A DNA stretch of 64,000 bases, taken from positions 62,001 to 126,000 of the forward strand of contig JAQMWT010000105.1 of the NCBI GenBank assembly GCA_029834535.1, given 5' to 3'. Positions 20,786 to 33,299 of the stretch are shown here, piece after piece (position 1 is the stretch's first letter; each line of letters starts with the position of its first letter). Under the pieces are notes generated by a model, which made no database searches, had not been told where the DNA came from, and saw nothing but the letters and a program-made list of their open reading frames with translations. The stretch comes from Chrysophaeum taylorii. Lineage: Eukaryota > Sar > Pelagophyceae > Pelagomonadales > Pelagomonadaceae. Made by a program: the position numbers and the translations under genes.

Positions 20786-22484
20786 GTCCGGGGAAGGGAG
20801 GTTGACTGCGACGCGGATCTTCGTGATGGCAACCAAGATGATGTTTTTTCTTGAGATCCTTCAACGAGCCTCGAGCGATGGCTGCACTATCCTGTCCCGG
20901 GCCGGGCCCTCAGTTGGGGATTCGCGGCGGCTGCGCTTCGTGAGGGTCTGGTGGCGGCCGAAGAGGTCGATGCCGCTCGTGTCGAGGCACACGGTAGGAA
21001 GGTTCGAGGTATTGTACTCGGTGAAGAAAGCCTTGTTGCGGGTTGTGAAGTTGGGCGCGGCGACGGGCTCCATCGCCGGCAGCCGAATCGGGTTGCTCGA
21101 CAGCTCGCACTCGCCGCCGGAGATCGGTGGGGATCGGCAAGGCGAGCATGGTGATGATGTAAATCGAGCGAGGGAACGGCGACCCGTCGTCGGGGTGGCG
21201 CTCGAACTGGAGGAATGCCTTGTTGTCGAAAATGATCACGATGCTGCAACACCGAGAAAGCTGAGCCACTGTTGTTCGATGCGCCCGGCGATGGCTTTCT
21301 TCCACTGACGTCCGTCTCGTAAGCCAAAATGTGTGACAACGCGGCTCTTGATCACGTGACGTTTATGGCGAGAAGCGTCAGGATGCGAAGGTCGAGCTTC
21401 GTCCGCATCTGGGCGAGGACCGACTGGAAGGACAAGGAAGGAACGTCGGGGTATCGGTACTCGCCCGCCAAAGGGCCCTTGTCTTCGGATGCTCTCGGCC
21501 TGCCGGCGGATCGCGGACTCTACTCGCTTGACGACGTTGGCTTCGAGGTGACAGAGGTTGAGTGCACGGCGAGGACCGACGTCCTCGCCGAGTCCGCGGA
21601 CAATCGATATGGTTTCGCTCAGGTCCAAGCCGCGCGAGGTTGTCGACGTAGTTTCCCGCGGCTGTTTTGGCTGCGCAGGAGAGGCCGGTAGTGATCGCCT
21701 TGGGCCTCGAGATTTCCCGCAAACCCACGATCTCTCGAGGAGCCCCCAAGTTCTTGGCCTCTAGCTGCGCCACCTCCTGTTCGAGCTCCCTTTTCTGCGC
21801 AGCAACCTTAATGGACTCCATGCGGGCGAAGTCTCGAGCGCCGTCGTAGTAGTGTGCAGCAGCAGTGTCAGTGTTCGCGATGACGTCGCTTCTCGTCGAT
21901 CTGGGCTCGTTGCGCGGCGATCTTAGCGGTTGCGTTGATGACCGCGCGCTGCTTGTCGATGGTGGCGTCGCGTTCCTCGTAGGCGGCGATGATGAATCGC
22001 AAGTTGTAGAGCTCATTGCGCAAGTCGACAATGGTTACCTCGGCAACGGAGACCGCCGTTTGAGTCTCGGAGAGCTCCTTTTTGAGTCTTTTTTGGTCAC
22101 TAGTTAGTGTTCTTGACGAGCTGGTTCTCCCCGACCAGGCGCGACATGTCGCGCCGTACGTCGCCGGTAGGGATCTTGCCCATCCCGAGGACGGCATTGG
22201 GGTCACGAGCAGGCGCCGGTGCATCCTTCTGCGGTCCCTTGGCCGGCGTCGGGTGCGCACGCCGTTTCTCTCGTTGGCGGAGGATCTTCCTGCGTCGGCG
22301 CCGGAGTAGCGGCCGACGTCGGGGAGTCCGGAGCGTCTGGTTCTCCAGGCCGCCGGCGAGATGACCCCCAGGGAGGTGCATTGGAAAAGTTCCAGCGGTG
22401 GCAGCCGAGCTGGTGGTCCTTCGCATCGGCGTCGGCTGGCAAAGTTACACGCGCAGCCAAAGCGTCTAGGAGAAGTTGGAACAT
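20060..22484 (-). CDS. Unidentified coiled-coil gene, fragmented frames
   Basis: The probable start is the ATG at 22484 (MFQLLLDALAARVTLPADAD). A Pro/Ala-rich segment follows, then a long coiled coil at about 22080-21860 (KKELSETQTAVSVAEVTIVD, then ERDATIDKQRAVINATAKI) and 21840-21700 (KRELEQEVAQLEAKNLG). Downstream tracts include FERHPDDGSPFPRSIYIITM (about 21200), TRNKAFFTEYNTSNLPTVCL (about 21030) and YDLYSVFDYEGCQNVIVCLA (about 20720). Frames change between tracts. Some changes may be short introns and others look like indels. A (GAC)n run lies at 20757-20783. No family is recognised; it may be a large cytoskeletal or scaffold protein. Confidence 0.4.
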
Positions 22485-22519
22485 GGCAGGACTGCTGTTG
22501 TAGTGCTGTCGGCACTTTG

Positions 22520-22887
22520 GTACTAACGCTCGATGGTGTCTAATGTTTTGCTAAAAACCTGGTTGAGCTCGCTGCGAGAGATTGGATTCGTGATTGGCTT
22601 CGCTCGGAGACACGGTCCGCGAAGTTCGAATTTATAATAACCCAGCGCCCCGCCGTGCAAACTTGCGACGCGGCCTCGCGGATTCGGTCATTACAGCGCT
22701 TCGCAGCCGTCTTGAGAAGCCGTGTCACGACGCGTCCCGTAGGGCGTCCGCTTTCCACTCCTCTCCGCTTCACAATGACTCGACCGTTGGATGAGGGAGT
22801 CGAAAACTTGCTTTGGAATTTTAATCAATAAAGTCCGTTGGAAACGTATCTTGAATTATTGTTTGCAACTCCCAGGCTCAAAGAGCC
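22520..22887. other. No gene recognised
   Basis: This stretch lies between the coiled-coil gene and the LTR fragment. It has no protein-like frame, repeat end or RNA gene that I can support. Confidence 0.4.
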
Positions 22888-22990
22888 TCATGAGCGCATA
22901 TCTGTTCTTCTATCATAAACGAGATCTCCGAGCCTCAGGTGAGAGGTTTGCGTGTTTGTGGCGACGACGCGAAGTAACAAAACCAGAAGA
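22888..22990 (+). mobile_element. Ty3/gypsy LTR fragment (copy A family), fossil
   Basis: The segment shares with the copy A LTRs the ordered blocks ATCATAAACGA, AGCCTCAGGTGAGAGG and TTGTGGCGACGA. Only part of an LTR is present and no internal region is attached, so it is a solo or truncated LTR remnant and old. Confidence 0.6.
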
Positions 22991-23084
22991 CTGCACTCCT
23001 GAGAGCGTGATTGACGTAAAGGGGGGAGCGTGTGGTGGGTGGACACAGTCTTCGTAACTCGAACTGTTCTTCAAGCAAAAACTG

Positions 23085-23150
23085 TAGATAACAAGGGTCT
23101 AGGGTCACTATGAAAGGGCTAGGGTCACTAACGAAGGGTTAGGTGCACTG
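23085..23150 (+). repeat. Short tandem repeat with core CTAGGGTCACTA
   Basis: Two to three imperfect copies of a 22-23 bp unit (GGGTCTAGGGTCACTA, GGGCTAGGGTCACTA, GGGTTAGGTGCACT) lie in tandem. They resemble plant/algal telomere-like GGGTTA sequence, but the array is too short and irregular to be a telomere. Confidence 0.6.
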
Positions 23151-23329
23151 AACACCCCCTCGAGTGATGCTCTGGTGTACGCAGGTGCACGTGGCTCACT
23201 CGGTGGTGCGTCGTAATGTTTCATTCGCTGACCATGTAATGACGGAGAGCTTGAGAGTCATACAAGTCGGTGAGGAGCAGCTTCGTTGGAGTGTCCGAGA
23301 AATGCGGTAAGTCGTCACACGAAGTATCT

Positions 23330-23800
23330 AGGGGAGAACCTCCTTCGTCTTAGTGTGTGAGGATGTCCTTTTGCTCCTCGTTGTATTAAATCCACGTTCA
23401 CCCGAAATCGTGCAAGTCGTGTGGGAAGTCAGTCCACGGTTGGCTGGAGCTTCGAGAAGAAAGAAGTTCTGCCACATTGGTCTTTCTTTGTTGGAGACAC
23501 CAGAAACAGCGCACGCGACGTGGGTCACCATGATCGCCCGCGCTGATAGTCGAAAAGATCCTTATGTCGATATCTTTGGATGGTTGGCTGTCGATACAGC
23601 TCCCTCGTTGTCAATCAGCACGGGTATTGCTGTGACCTCGTGACAGGTGGAAAACCCGAACATGAACGGTACCGGTTCCATAGGCGCATGGAACCATACT
23701 GCTTCATCTGCAATGGATGCAGCAGCAATGATCTCTGCATGCAGTGTTGATTTAGCCGTGATGGTTTGTCTCTTGGAGGACCAGTCGTGAGTCGAGCCGC
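23330..23800 (-). mobile_element. Ty1/copia RNase H-region fragment, fossil
   Basis: The minus strand carries copia RNase H-type sequence, including the block TITAKSTLHAEIIAAA, which corresponds to the family's STEAEY region, and downstream DNEGAV. Only the end of pol is present. The fragment is broken and no LTRs are attached. It belongs to a different lineage from the copia element at 48.6-53.7 kb. Confidence 0.65.
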
Positions 23801-23870
23801 AACATTCTTGTCTCGGGCTTAATGCTGCGTTTCTTAGGGCTTACCCTAAATAACAGAGGGTTTATAAGAT
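23788..23870 (-). pseudogene. Duplicate of the ARPC2 5' end
   Basis: GAGTCGAGCCGCAACAT at 23788-23804 is identical over 17 bases to 16826-16842, the first codons of ARPC2 (MLRLD) on the minus strand. About 50 bp farther on, GAGGGTTTATAAGATTATGG matches the ARPC2 upstream block GAGGGTTTAAGATTATGG at about 16874. Two blocks in the same order and similar spacing make chance unlikely. It is either a gene-fragment duplication or a repeat that overlaps the ARPC2 start. No further ARPC2 coding sequence is seen. Confidence 0.5.
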
Positions 23871-23970
23871 TATGGTCGATGATGACGTGGAGTGCAAGAA
23901 TGTTGACGTGGCGGAGAGCGAAGACACTAGCGCATTGCCATCCCCCTTACACCCACTCACCCCACTCTCC

Positions 23971-24066
23971 TTTCAGCTCGACGCTCTCACCCCCGCCAAT
24001 CTAAGCTGCTGCTTTGATCAGCGCACGCTCCGCCCTCTAGCCTTTGAGTTTACTCCTAAACCCGTG
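23971..24066 (+). repeat. Dispersed repeat R1, copy 2
   Basis: This copy has the same ordered blocks as 1874-1947, ending in TTTGAGTTTACTCCTAAAC. A partial extra copy (CCGCCAATCTAAGCTGCTT) follows at about 24079-24097, immediately before the 5' LTR of gypsy copy A, suggesting the retroelement landed beside or in the repeat. Confidence 0.6.
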
Positions 24067-24100
24067 TGAACACCCCACCGCCAATCTAAGCTGCTTTTCG

Positions 24101-24438
24101 TGTAGGCGTAAACTTCTGCTTCTTAGGGCTTACCCTACCTCTTAGGGCATACCCTACCTCTCAGGGCTTACCCTACCTCCTTTCCTCTGACGTCAATGCC
24201 ACCTGTATTGGCGACGTCACTTTATTTCCGTGACATTGCGTCACCCGTTTTTCTTCACCAAGGGTATCTTTTTATCATAAACGAACTCCCAACCTCAAGT
24301 TAAGAGGCTTGGCGAGTGACTTGTGTGTGGCGACGAACGGCCGGCCCCTAGCCTAGCACGCCGACCTCGAGTCTAGAGGTGATCGATGTGTCGGCGAAAC
24401 ACCCCTGAGCCGGGCCCGGAGCCGTTTCTCCCCCCACA
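24101..24438 (+). repeat. 5' LTR of gypsy copy A
   Basis: The LTR begins TGTAGGCG and ends near CCCCCCACA, aligning with TGTGGCGG...CCGCCATA of copy B and with the 3' LTR of copy A. It contains an internal tandem of TTAGGGCTTACCCTACCT (24120-24180). The downstream sequence (GTGGTGGAGGA) corresponds to the presumed primer-binding region and matches copy B. Confidence 0.75.
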
Positions 24439-27400
24439 AGTGGTGGAGGACACGAGACTACGACGACTACATCGGTCGCCGCGAAACGAGCGTCTTGCTG
24501 TTGCTCTACACGGTCGGAATCAGCGTGCACGCCTTGATCAAGCGTGCCGAAACGTTCCCGAACGACCGTATTTACGCGTGAGTATCTCCGCGTACTTTTT
24601 TCGTTTACGTACATTATCCTCGAATCGTACGAGCGCGCATCGTTCTCGGCGACGCGCTATCCGGATTTGCCGCCGAGAGTATCCTGTCCGCGGAGTGGTG
24701 TCGCGAACCACAGGCATCTGAAGTGCACGAAGCAGAAGAGGTTCCCCGCACACGTTTTAACTTTGTTTTGGTCGACGTGAGTACGCACGATTACCGATTG
24801 CGGATCGCGTCGTGGGCATTGTTGAGCCCGAATTTGCGCCGAGTTGAATACGGCACCTTCACTCTTTTGGAACTGTTCTGCACTCGGTCGACTTGGGCGA
24901 ACGGCGATGGCGGCAGAGTCGGCTGACGAGCCGGCGAACCGCCCCCCAACTCCAATACGTCAATTCGAAGACGAGAAGGTTGACGATGTTGAAGAAGTCA
25001 GAGAGAGAGATGATGATGATGACGACGACAACGACGGCGAATAGTCAAGCCGCCGACCGCCGACGGCGCCGCACCCAGGACCAGCTCCAGCGCCCGGCAG
25101 AGGTCCAGTTGACGACCAAGAAGAATACAACGCGATGGCGTACTTTCAAGCCGAGTTGGAAAGGACAACTGCGGCAAGGAAAGTTCTTGAAGCTGAGTTA
25201 CGACGGCAGCAAGAGGAGGATGAGGAGCTGCTGCGCCGACAAGAAATGGACGCGATTCGTGCAGAGCTGCAACGAGAACGAGAAAGGCTGCATGCACTCC
25301 GAGAAGAGTCCAATCGACGCCGCCGTGAGGCCGAACACAAGTCCGCAGATATGAACGCCGATGAGCCAAGAGGCACGGGTCGATGCCGTCGAGTTTCGGC
25401 GGAACAATCGGCTCGAGATCGTGACGCCGACGTTCCCAACGTAAGATCCACGAGCAACGACGATGAGGGCAAGGAGATGAAGTTTTTCAAGGGGTTATCC
25501 GAAGCGTTTTCGACAGCAATCACCAAAGCCATCACGACCTCTAGACGACGATCGAGCGGTGGACTGAAGACCGTAACCTTTAAATTGATTATTGATGGAC
25601 GTGATCAAGATCAATTCGACCTGGATTCGGCAGTCGTGATGACTGCGTTATCCGAGGAGCATTATAGCTTAGAGAAGCTGCGCTACCTTCTGCCGGTTCA
25701 TCTCCGCGACACAGTTGCATCTCTTTTCAGGGAACATCTGCTAGAGCATGAAAGTCATTGCGAAGAGCTGGCACATCCCTCGCAATTCTACCTGCGGTTG
25801 GACGTTGGCGACGAGGATTATGTATCAGAAGTCCGACGTTTACGGCAGTTCAATAAGCGTTTTAACCGCCGCGTTTTGGATTACTTCCGGTCTACCTGCC
25901 GACCTCCACGGATGCAAGAAGAGCTGATAAGAAAGTTAAGAGGGGTCACCCAGGACATGATTCCGAAGAAGAGTAGCGAACGCCGTGTGCATACCTACTG
26001 CACGAAATTTCAAAACGAAGCCCTGGCTTTTTGTGCCGCCTCTGGCCGCAGTGTCGATGATGTGGAGAACTTGGATCATTCGGCTCGCGGTTTGGAGTCG
26101 GAACAGCTCAGACGGAGGGTCCGCAACACGCGGAGCGGCAACCCAGACCTCTACACGACGTTCGCGGGGACGATGGCCTTGATCCTGCGGTTGGGAAAAT
26201 GACCATGTTTTGTCGCTGGAAGAGAGGAAAGAGCGTGGCCAGCGACCGCCTCTAAACCCGAACCGGCCGCCGCGAGTACGTGGAGCTCGTGCTATGGCGA
26301 CTTCCCACAGAGGACCAAAACCGTCGGAAGATGAGTATTCCAAGCTATTCGACGACCCAACGGCCTGGTTCAAATTGCCGTGTATGAGCTGTGGGTTCTT
26401 CTTGTCGACTCACGATGATGAAGCGAATGTAGATTATGTGCGTACCCGCGATCCGGATCCTTATAATTGCGCCATGTACGCGCGTATCGAAAATGGAGGA
26501 CAGCCAATGTCTCGCAAAGTGTGGGCGCGGCACCCTCGACGCAAGAAGGACGAGCCATCTAATCGACGCCGACACGAGAACCCGAAGCGCGAGGAGCCGC
26601 ACAAGGACAGAAGCAACGCCAACGCGACCATTGGCTCTGTTGATACGGCGCTGTTGAACGAGTTCCTCAAGGATTCCAAAGAGAATAAGGCGAATTCGAC
26701 GTTCTCAGCGAAATCTCGATCGTCGAGTCGGCGGCGCAGTCGCAGTCCCCGACGGCGCAGTCGCAGTCCCCGTAAACGCCACCCGCGCGATGAAGAGGAC
26801 AGGCACAGCGACCGATCCGATGCCGGCCGCTACTGGGAAGAGTCGGGCCATTCGAGTGCTACCTTTGCGTTTCTTCGGTTGTCTTCGGCTATGACGGTGC
26901 CTTATGGCGCTTATTTCTACCCGAACACGGTCACCGAAACCAACCAATCCACCCAAGTCCCCACAGGTTCAACCACCCCGGATAGCCTCGCTCCTCAACA
27001 GCCTCTCGCACTGGTTCCGATGGCTTCCGATGCGAGCACCGTTCGGAGGGATTCTACTCAGGCTTTCGACGAGTTAACAGGTGATGAACTGGAAGCTCCC
27101 TTGCGGTCCGCCGAGGACCAGTCGCTCCGAAGCGCCCCGCGCTACTGGACCGACGGCTCGGACTCCGGTGAAGAGTTTTTGGATCTTTTCGACCCAGCGT
27201 CCCGTTCTGCGGGACAACATGATTCGTCGTACGACGACTCCACTCGTGTTTTTGACGATGCTGCGCTTGATGCCATTGGTTTGGACTCGAATTCTCCTCC
27301 GGATGATCAGCCAGAGGCTGCTCCAATTCCCGAGTTGATTGATCACCCCTCCGAAAGCGAGCTCTCCGATGAATCCAGCTATGTTACCGACGATGGCCTT

Positions 27401-28803
27401 TTGTTGCTAGATTTGACGTCGAGGACGACGCCTTCCTTTTCTGCAGCCCACCCCCGACCAACCGTTTAAACCGCTTTTGATCACTTCGATCTCGAGTGCG
27501 ACGGCCAAGGAGGTAGATGTGGATGCGCGAGGAATATCGGACGAGATGCTGCAAGATTCGTTCATGGAATCACAAGATGACTCTCGCGTTTCGCCAACAA
27601 AGGATTGCCAGGCGCCGCCCTCGATTGATGAGAGCCGCGTGATTTGGGAGGAACCCGAGCGGACTATGGCCGATGAGAGAAGCCGCCGCCAATTGTCCAA
27701 TGTTGGTCGCGAGAGTGACGATGATGAGACGAAATCGAGTTTACAGAAGCTGTGGACAAGAGTGCAAACTTTCTAGCGAAGAAACCGCCAGAACGGAAAG
27801 AAGTTCGATTCCGGCGTGAAGGCCAGGAGCTTTTTGCTGATGAAGGGTTAATCGGAGTCTGGTTTTGCTCTCGACAAGAGGATGACGAGGGTCGAAGCAA
27901 TGGAAGAAGTCTGGAAGAGCTCCGATGTCGCAGTTGGGTGCGAAGAAGAGGCCGAAGCCCATTTGCTGAGCCCCGTCGAGCTGCCGCCGGAATGGGATAA
28001 GGAACCTCTAGACAAAGTTTTCGAGGATGAGACAGATTTTTGGACGACGGCATAATCCTTTATGTGGAGAATCGCGTCTGTGACAATGCCAGAGCCCGGC
28101 GACGCGAAGCCCAGGTCCAGATGTTATCAAACACGCTCTCGCCGAAGGACGGAAGGACGATCGAACAAGATCGAGTGACCATCAGCTGTTTAGACCCGGG
28201 TACGTTAACGTTCATGGGAGGTCAAATGGACAAGGATCGAGACAGACCGAAGTACGCTACGACACTTGGCGTGGATGATGTTTCCTATATCTGTCGAAAT
28301 TTGGCTGCCCAACTCGAGGATGAAGGCCTGATTATGGGCCAAGGAGAGCTAGCTGCCCGTGAAACGCACCCTCTATGGGTCAGGTTTGAATAAGACGACC
28401 ATCCATAAATGGATCGCTTTACGCGTTGCATTGGCTGACAAAGTCACAGCCCCGATAGTTGCCATTGTCGCTGATACCGACCGATTGTTCCTGCTTGGAG
28501 GCCGCGACCTGCGCGTGATGGGAGCTGTCGTGGATTACCCTCGTAATCGGATTTCCTTTTATCGGACTCGAGTCGCGTATGGTCGCCAGTCGGTGTCGAC
28601 GACAATTGGAGTACCACCAACCCTGCCTTCTCGGATGTCAAAAGAATCTGATAGACCGAAGTGATCGCCTATGCCGCGCGCACCCTAATGGTTGAGCCCG
28701 GTCGAACCTATAATGTTCCAGTTTCCCTTTCGCAGCCCTGCAACCCGGTCAAGTCTTCGTCTCGACGTCTGCGAGCTACGAACAGCTAGGACTTGTCAGC
28801 GGC

Positions 28804-30034
28804 ATGTGTTCTTCCTGTGACGAACAGGACAAGCGATCCGCTCGAGTGGCTGTGTTACAAGAAGTGCCGACCACTGTGATGCAAGGCGAGGTTATCGCTC
28901 TAGGCGACATTGTTCGGTACCAGGACGAGTTGAACGTGGAAGCAATCGAGGCTGTAACGAAGGAGCTTGGTGCCAGTTACGACAAAGGGAGTCTCTCCTT
29001 CACTGTCTCTGTCGAAAGTTATTTGAGTCACAGCGATGAATCCTCTCCGCCGATGCTGTTGGGAGCCACTTCGAATGGTCTTCGTTCGCCTGAGCCAGTT
29101 GCGTCTGCTCGAAAGGACGAGACAGCCGAGGACGATTTCGTTTACCGATCTGACGAGGACGAGCGGAGGTGTCGATACGCTACCAAAAGTGAGATTCGCA
29201 AGCGGTATGAAAAGGCCCAATGGCTGCCGATCACCTATCGCAACGTGGCTATGCTGTTCAGCGGACCCGGGGGATGCACTTTAGGATTGCAACGAGCTAA
29301 CGAGATGTGCGAGATGTCTTTTCGGGTCGTCTAAGCCCTCGACTCTCCCGAAACTGCCAACAAGATTCATCATGCGAACTTCCCGAATATCCCGATTGTT
29401 CAGCATACTCTCTGCGGTCGGTATGACACAGCCTTGCGTTTGATCAACATCATATTTGATAGGGAAAGAATGGTCATAATCGATGTGCATTGCTTCGCCG
29501 CCTTGCGTGCATTCCGCAGTGCAATCTGACTTTAAGGGATGTGGGCAAGGGTGTCACTGCAAGTCACAATGGACCATTAAACTGTGCAAGAAAGCCGGCT
29601 TTCTACTCTGGTTAATTGAACAAGAAGCCTCGATCATCTCCTACGTGGCCCAATTGCACTCTTTCGTTTATGTCGTCAATTTTTACGACATCACGCCCAA
29701 CCTGATGAGCTGCCGCGTGCGTTTGTTGATTTCCAGTCACCCGCTGCACCTGCGAGAAGCCCCAAAAAACTTGCTCGAACATGCACAAACCAAGTTCGCA
29801 GCACAGCCTGGCTATGGTGGCGAGCGACATTTAGTGCTTCAGATGAACGATCTTGGTTCGTCCCGAGACGCCACGGAGGCCGCCTACACGGTCACGCGTG
29901 TCCCTCTTCGAATGGGGCCCCATCGCTCCGAGGCCAAGCCGTTGACCCTCAAGATGACCACCGAATTGTTGACTATGCCGCCGGATTATATGATTGGGCA
30001 GGCTTATCCAAGACAGCCTCGCTCAAAAATCTAG
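28804..30034 (+). mobile_element. Cytosine-C5 DNA methyltransferase-like domain inside gypsy copy A
   Basis: Blocks in the order of the C5-methyltransferase family are visible: the AdoMet-binding motif I (LFSGPGGCTLGLQRAN) near 29254-29300; the motif II-III region with NFPNIPIV near 29380; the catalytic-loop motif SPPC near 29492; and the motif VIII-X region to about 30000 (KPLTLKMTTELLTMPPDYM). In this family the Cys of the PPC motif attacks C6 of cytosine. The domain lies between the protease-like and reverse transcriptase regions and belongs to the retroelement, not to a host gene. It is a fossil here. No such domain is seen in copy B. Confidence 0.72.
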
Positions 30035-33000
30035 CGTCTATCGTACCTCCAGACACTCTCGCTATCCTAGCTACCAATCTGCACAACTCCGTGTCCAAAG
30101 GATTCCATCAAATTGGTGAAATCTTACCGACCGCGATGAGTCCCGCAGACCAGCCTTCCGAGAGTTATTTGCAAGTCACCGACACTACTCTCCGGCACGT
30201 GCAAGTTCCACTGATGAACACGCGCATCCGTGTCGTCGTCGTCAAACAGGTGTCCGCTGCAGATCGACAGGATCGCACCAAGTGGGAACCTCCCGAAATA
30301 CCTTTGCTTCCGCCTACAACAGATACGTCGGGGACGTCCCATGCTTCTTCTTCTGCTGACCCCCCCCGACAACCCAAATTGGACGTTCCGCCGGATCCTG
30401 AGCAGAATAAGGAACCGAAAGTGAAGAGCGAACCAAGCGTGCGAGTCAAAGGCGAGAAGATTAACAAAAGAAGTGAGGTTCAAATATGAGGAAAAGTTCG
30501 ATGTGCCGTGGAAGAATGCACCGCTTGATACAGATGGCGTGCCTTTGCCGCAAACTCCCGAGCACGTTAAGGATAATAAAGAGATGAAAGTGAAGCTGCC
30601 GACGAAAGAAGAACTCAAGAAAGTCGTGAAGGAATTTGGAATACCGGACAATCCGCACCTGTGTGATGATGATGCAAAGCTGATGCTCAGTCACTGCGTT
30701 CAATATGCATGGGCATTTTCCGACCCGATCATGAGACCAGTGGACTCGCCGCCGGTATCTTTGCGTTTTAAGGACGCGAACCCAAGGCCGATCAAGATGA
30801 CGCCTTATCGTTTGATTCCGGCTAAGCTCGAGATTGCCTTCGCAAGCAGAATACTGTGTGGTGTCGCGATGGAGTGATCCCACTTGCGAATTCTCCAAGA
30901 GGATTTCCCGTGCTCGTGCTGCCCAAGAAAGGAGCTGAGATTGGGACGTCGAACGCTATTCGTGCCGCCGTAGACTTGCGACAGCTCAATGATCAGCTGG
31001 TCAATGATAGCTGGCCGACCATTCGACAAGATGATGCCTTAGCCTTTCTTGCGATGCGCCGCTGGAGAACATGTATTGACATACGATGGGGATATCATAA
31101 TCTTCGTTTGGAACCTGCAGCTCAGCACGCTGTCACGATGGTCAGCCCTCTTGGAGCCCGTAGTTTCCTACGCTTGCTTCTAGGAGTGAAAACCGCTGGA
31201 GCCCTCTTCTGCAAGCAGATGGCCAGCGATGTGTCGACATGGATGTACAAGGATTTGATTGCTTTCATTGGCGATACATCATGATGGGATCGGACGATCT
31301 CCACCGTCATCAACAAGTTATAATCGAAGTTTTGTGCCACTTGGCGCAACGAGGATATAGCGGTCGAACCGCGAAGTTTCACCTTCTCCAGGATGATATC
31401 GAGTTTCTGGGCCATATTTCTACTCCTGACGGTTTGAAGCCGAAGCCGAATCCTAAGACGCTGGAAGCACAGCAGAACATGCCAATTCCATTGACCCTTC
31501 CCAACACTTAACCAAAGACTCAGATGAGGCCCTTCATCGGCATGAGCAACTACTGCCGCCGCCGATACGTAGACGACGACTCCTAAATTGTGGAGCCGCT
31601 GAAACGGGTGTGTCTTGAAGGTGTACCGTTCAAGTGGACGCCCGAATGCCAGGGATACGATCATCGCTGCCTTAGTCGATTCCAGAGGAGTGTATCACCC
31701 TGACTACGACTCGCCGTTTCAGATCCGTTCGGGCGCGTCTAAAGATGGTCTTCGCGCCTACCTCTTCCAAATTGTCGAAGTCAAGGACGATAGTGGAAAG
31801 GTTTCGCGAGAGGAGCGAGTGATCGAGTATTGGAGCCGCGCTGTGCCGAAGGAGATGCGATATTACGAGCCCCGTAGGTTGGAGCTATTTGCAGTCATCC
31901 TCTCCCTGGAACATTTTCGAGCATACGTCGAAGGTCATAGGACGGTTCTCGAGACGGATCATCGCAACTTGATGTTGTTGCGGAAGGCTACTCACTCTTC
32001 TGGCCAACTCGCTCGATGGACGATGCGACTCGCGAACTTTGATCCCTAACTTGGATACCAAACTTGGATACAAGCCGGGAAAGTCGCCGGGAATGATGAT
32101 CCCCGACTGTCTCTCTCGCAGTCCCATAGATCAACATGCTATCGAGACTGACGAGTTCGGCGAGCCTCTCAATCACGCTTGTTTGGTGTTCCAAGAGTTG
32201 CCGAGACCTATCGATGAGAACGGAGTGCCCTTATCCGGATGCCATGTCATATTGTCGTTTATCACGACCGACTTAATGGAGGAGGAGGAAACAGACCCTC
32301 CAGACGATCCTATGTATTTAGCAGTCAGTCTCCAACGCGACGATGCAACGTCGGACGTGTCGATTACAGACCCAGCCGAGTCGGATGCTGCTGCTAACCG
32401 GGGGCACATCGATAAGAGACCCCTGACAATCTGACGATCGAGGAGATAATTCGAGAGCAGAAGGAAGGAAGATCCTACTTGTGAAAATATCCTCTCGCGG
32501 ATGGCTCAGGGCCACTCTCTCCGCCGTTATGGAGCGAACACCCGCTCCGAACGTGTAAAAGAAGTTCTCTACCGTGCTGCCGTAGATTTGCACCCAAGGA
32601 TTGTCGCTCCTGCTAAACTCCGTATCATTCGACTGTACCATGATAACACCGTCAACGGTGGTCACATTTGGTCGCGAGAGTACTGTTCAGTCCACATTGG
32701 AGCGCTCGCTTTTGGTGGCTGCACATGTCGAACCAAGTTGGAGCCTTTAATTATTGGCCCAATGTTTGGTGTGTCAGAAAGCTCGTACGCCCGAGCCGAA
32801 GAGAGCCGGTCTCCTCCTACAACAACCCGTGTATGATGGTGATGGTGCCGTTCTTTGTATGGATCTGTTCGGACCCTTGACGTATCTTATCGTGTTTTTC
32901 GACCCTTTCTCCCATTTTCTGATTTTGGACGTCCTTCACAACAAAACTGCTGAGTCTATTCTCGAATCCTTTGTCACCAACATACTGCTCAAGGGATATT

Positions 33001-33104
33001 TGCCTCAGTTGATCCGTACGGACAATGGGAAAGATTTTGTCACCAAGTTGATGGAGGAGTTTTGTCAGCTCTTTCTAAAATTCGCGATCAGACCAAGATC
33101 CGTA

Positions 33105-33299
33105 GAGATAGAAAATTTTTGAATTAGGGTTAGTACCCCCTATTCTAGGGTTAGTGCCCTTAACTTTAGTACCTTTTGATTTAAGAAAACGCGGTGTTTT
33201 TCACACCGGCTGTCCTCGTTCTAGGAGACAGATTCGAGGGCAGACTACCACTGCTCTCTCGCTCTGCTGAAGGGCAACACAGTTGAAATTACTGTTCTC
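33105..33299 (+). mobile_element. Small TA-flanked element (MITE-like), copy 1, inside gypsy A
   Basis: The 195-bp segment interrupts the retroelement relative to copy B. Its ends are GAGATAGAAAATT and AATTACTGTTCTC, imperfect inverted repeats, flanked by TA on both sides (33103-33104 and 33300-33301). A second copy with the same ends lies at 54024-54390. TA flanks and short imperfect termini suggest a Tc1/mariner-type non-autonomous element. There is no coding capacity. Confidence 0.65.

Noticed and set aside
24110-24180. Telomere-like TTAGGG/CCCTAA units
   Set aside because: They are part of an irregular 20-bp tandem within the gypsy LTR, with GCTTACCC between them, not a telomeric array.
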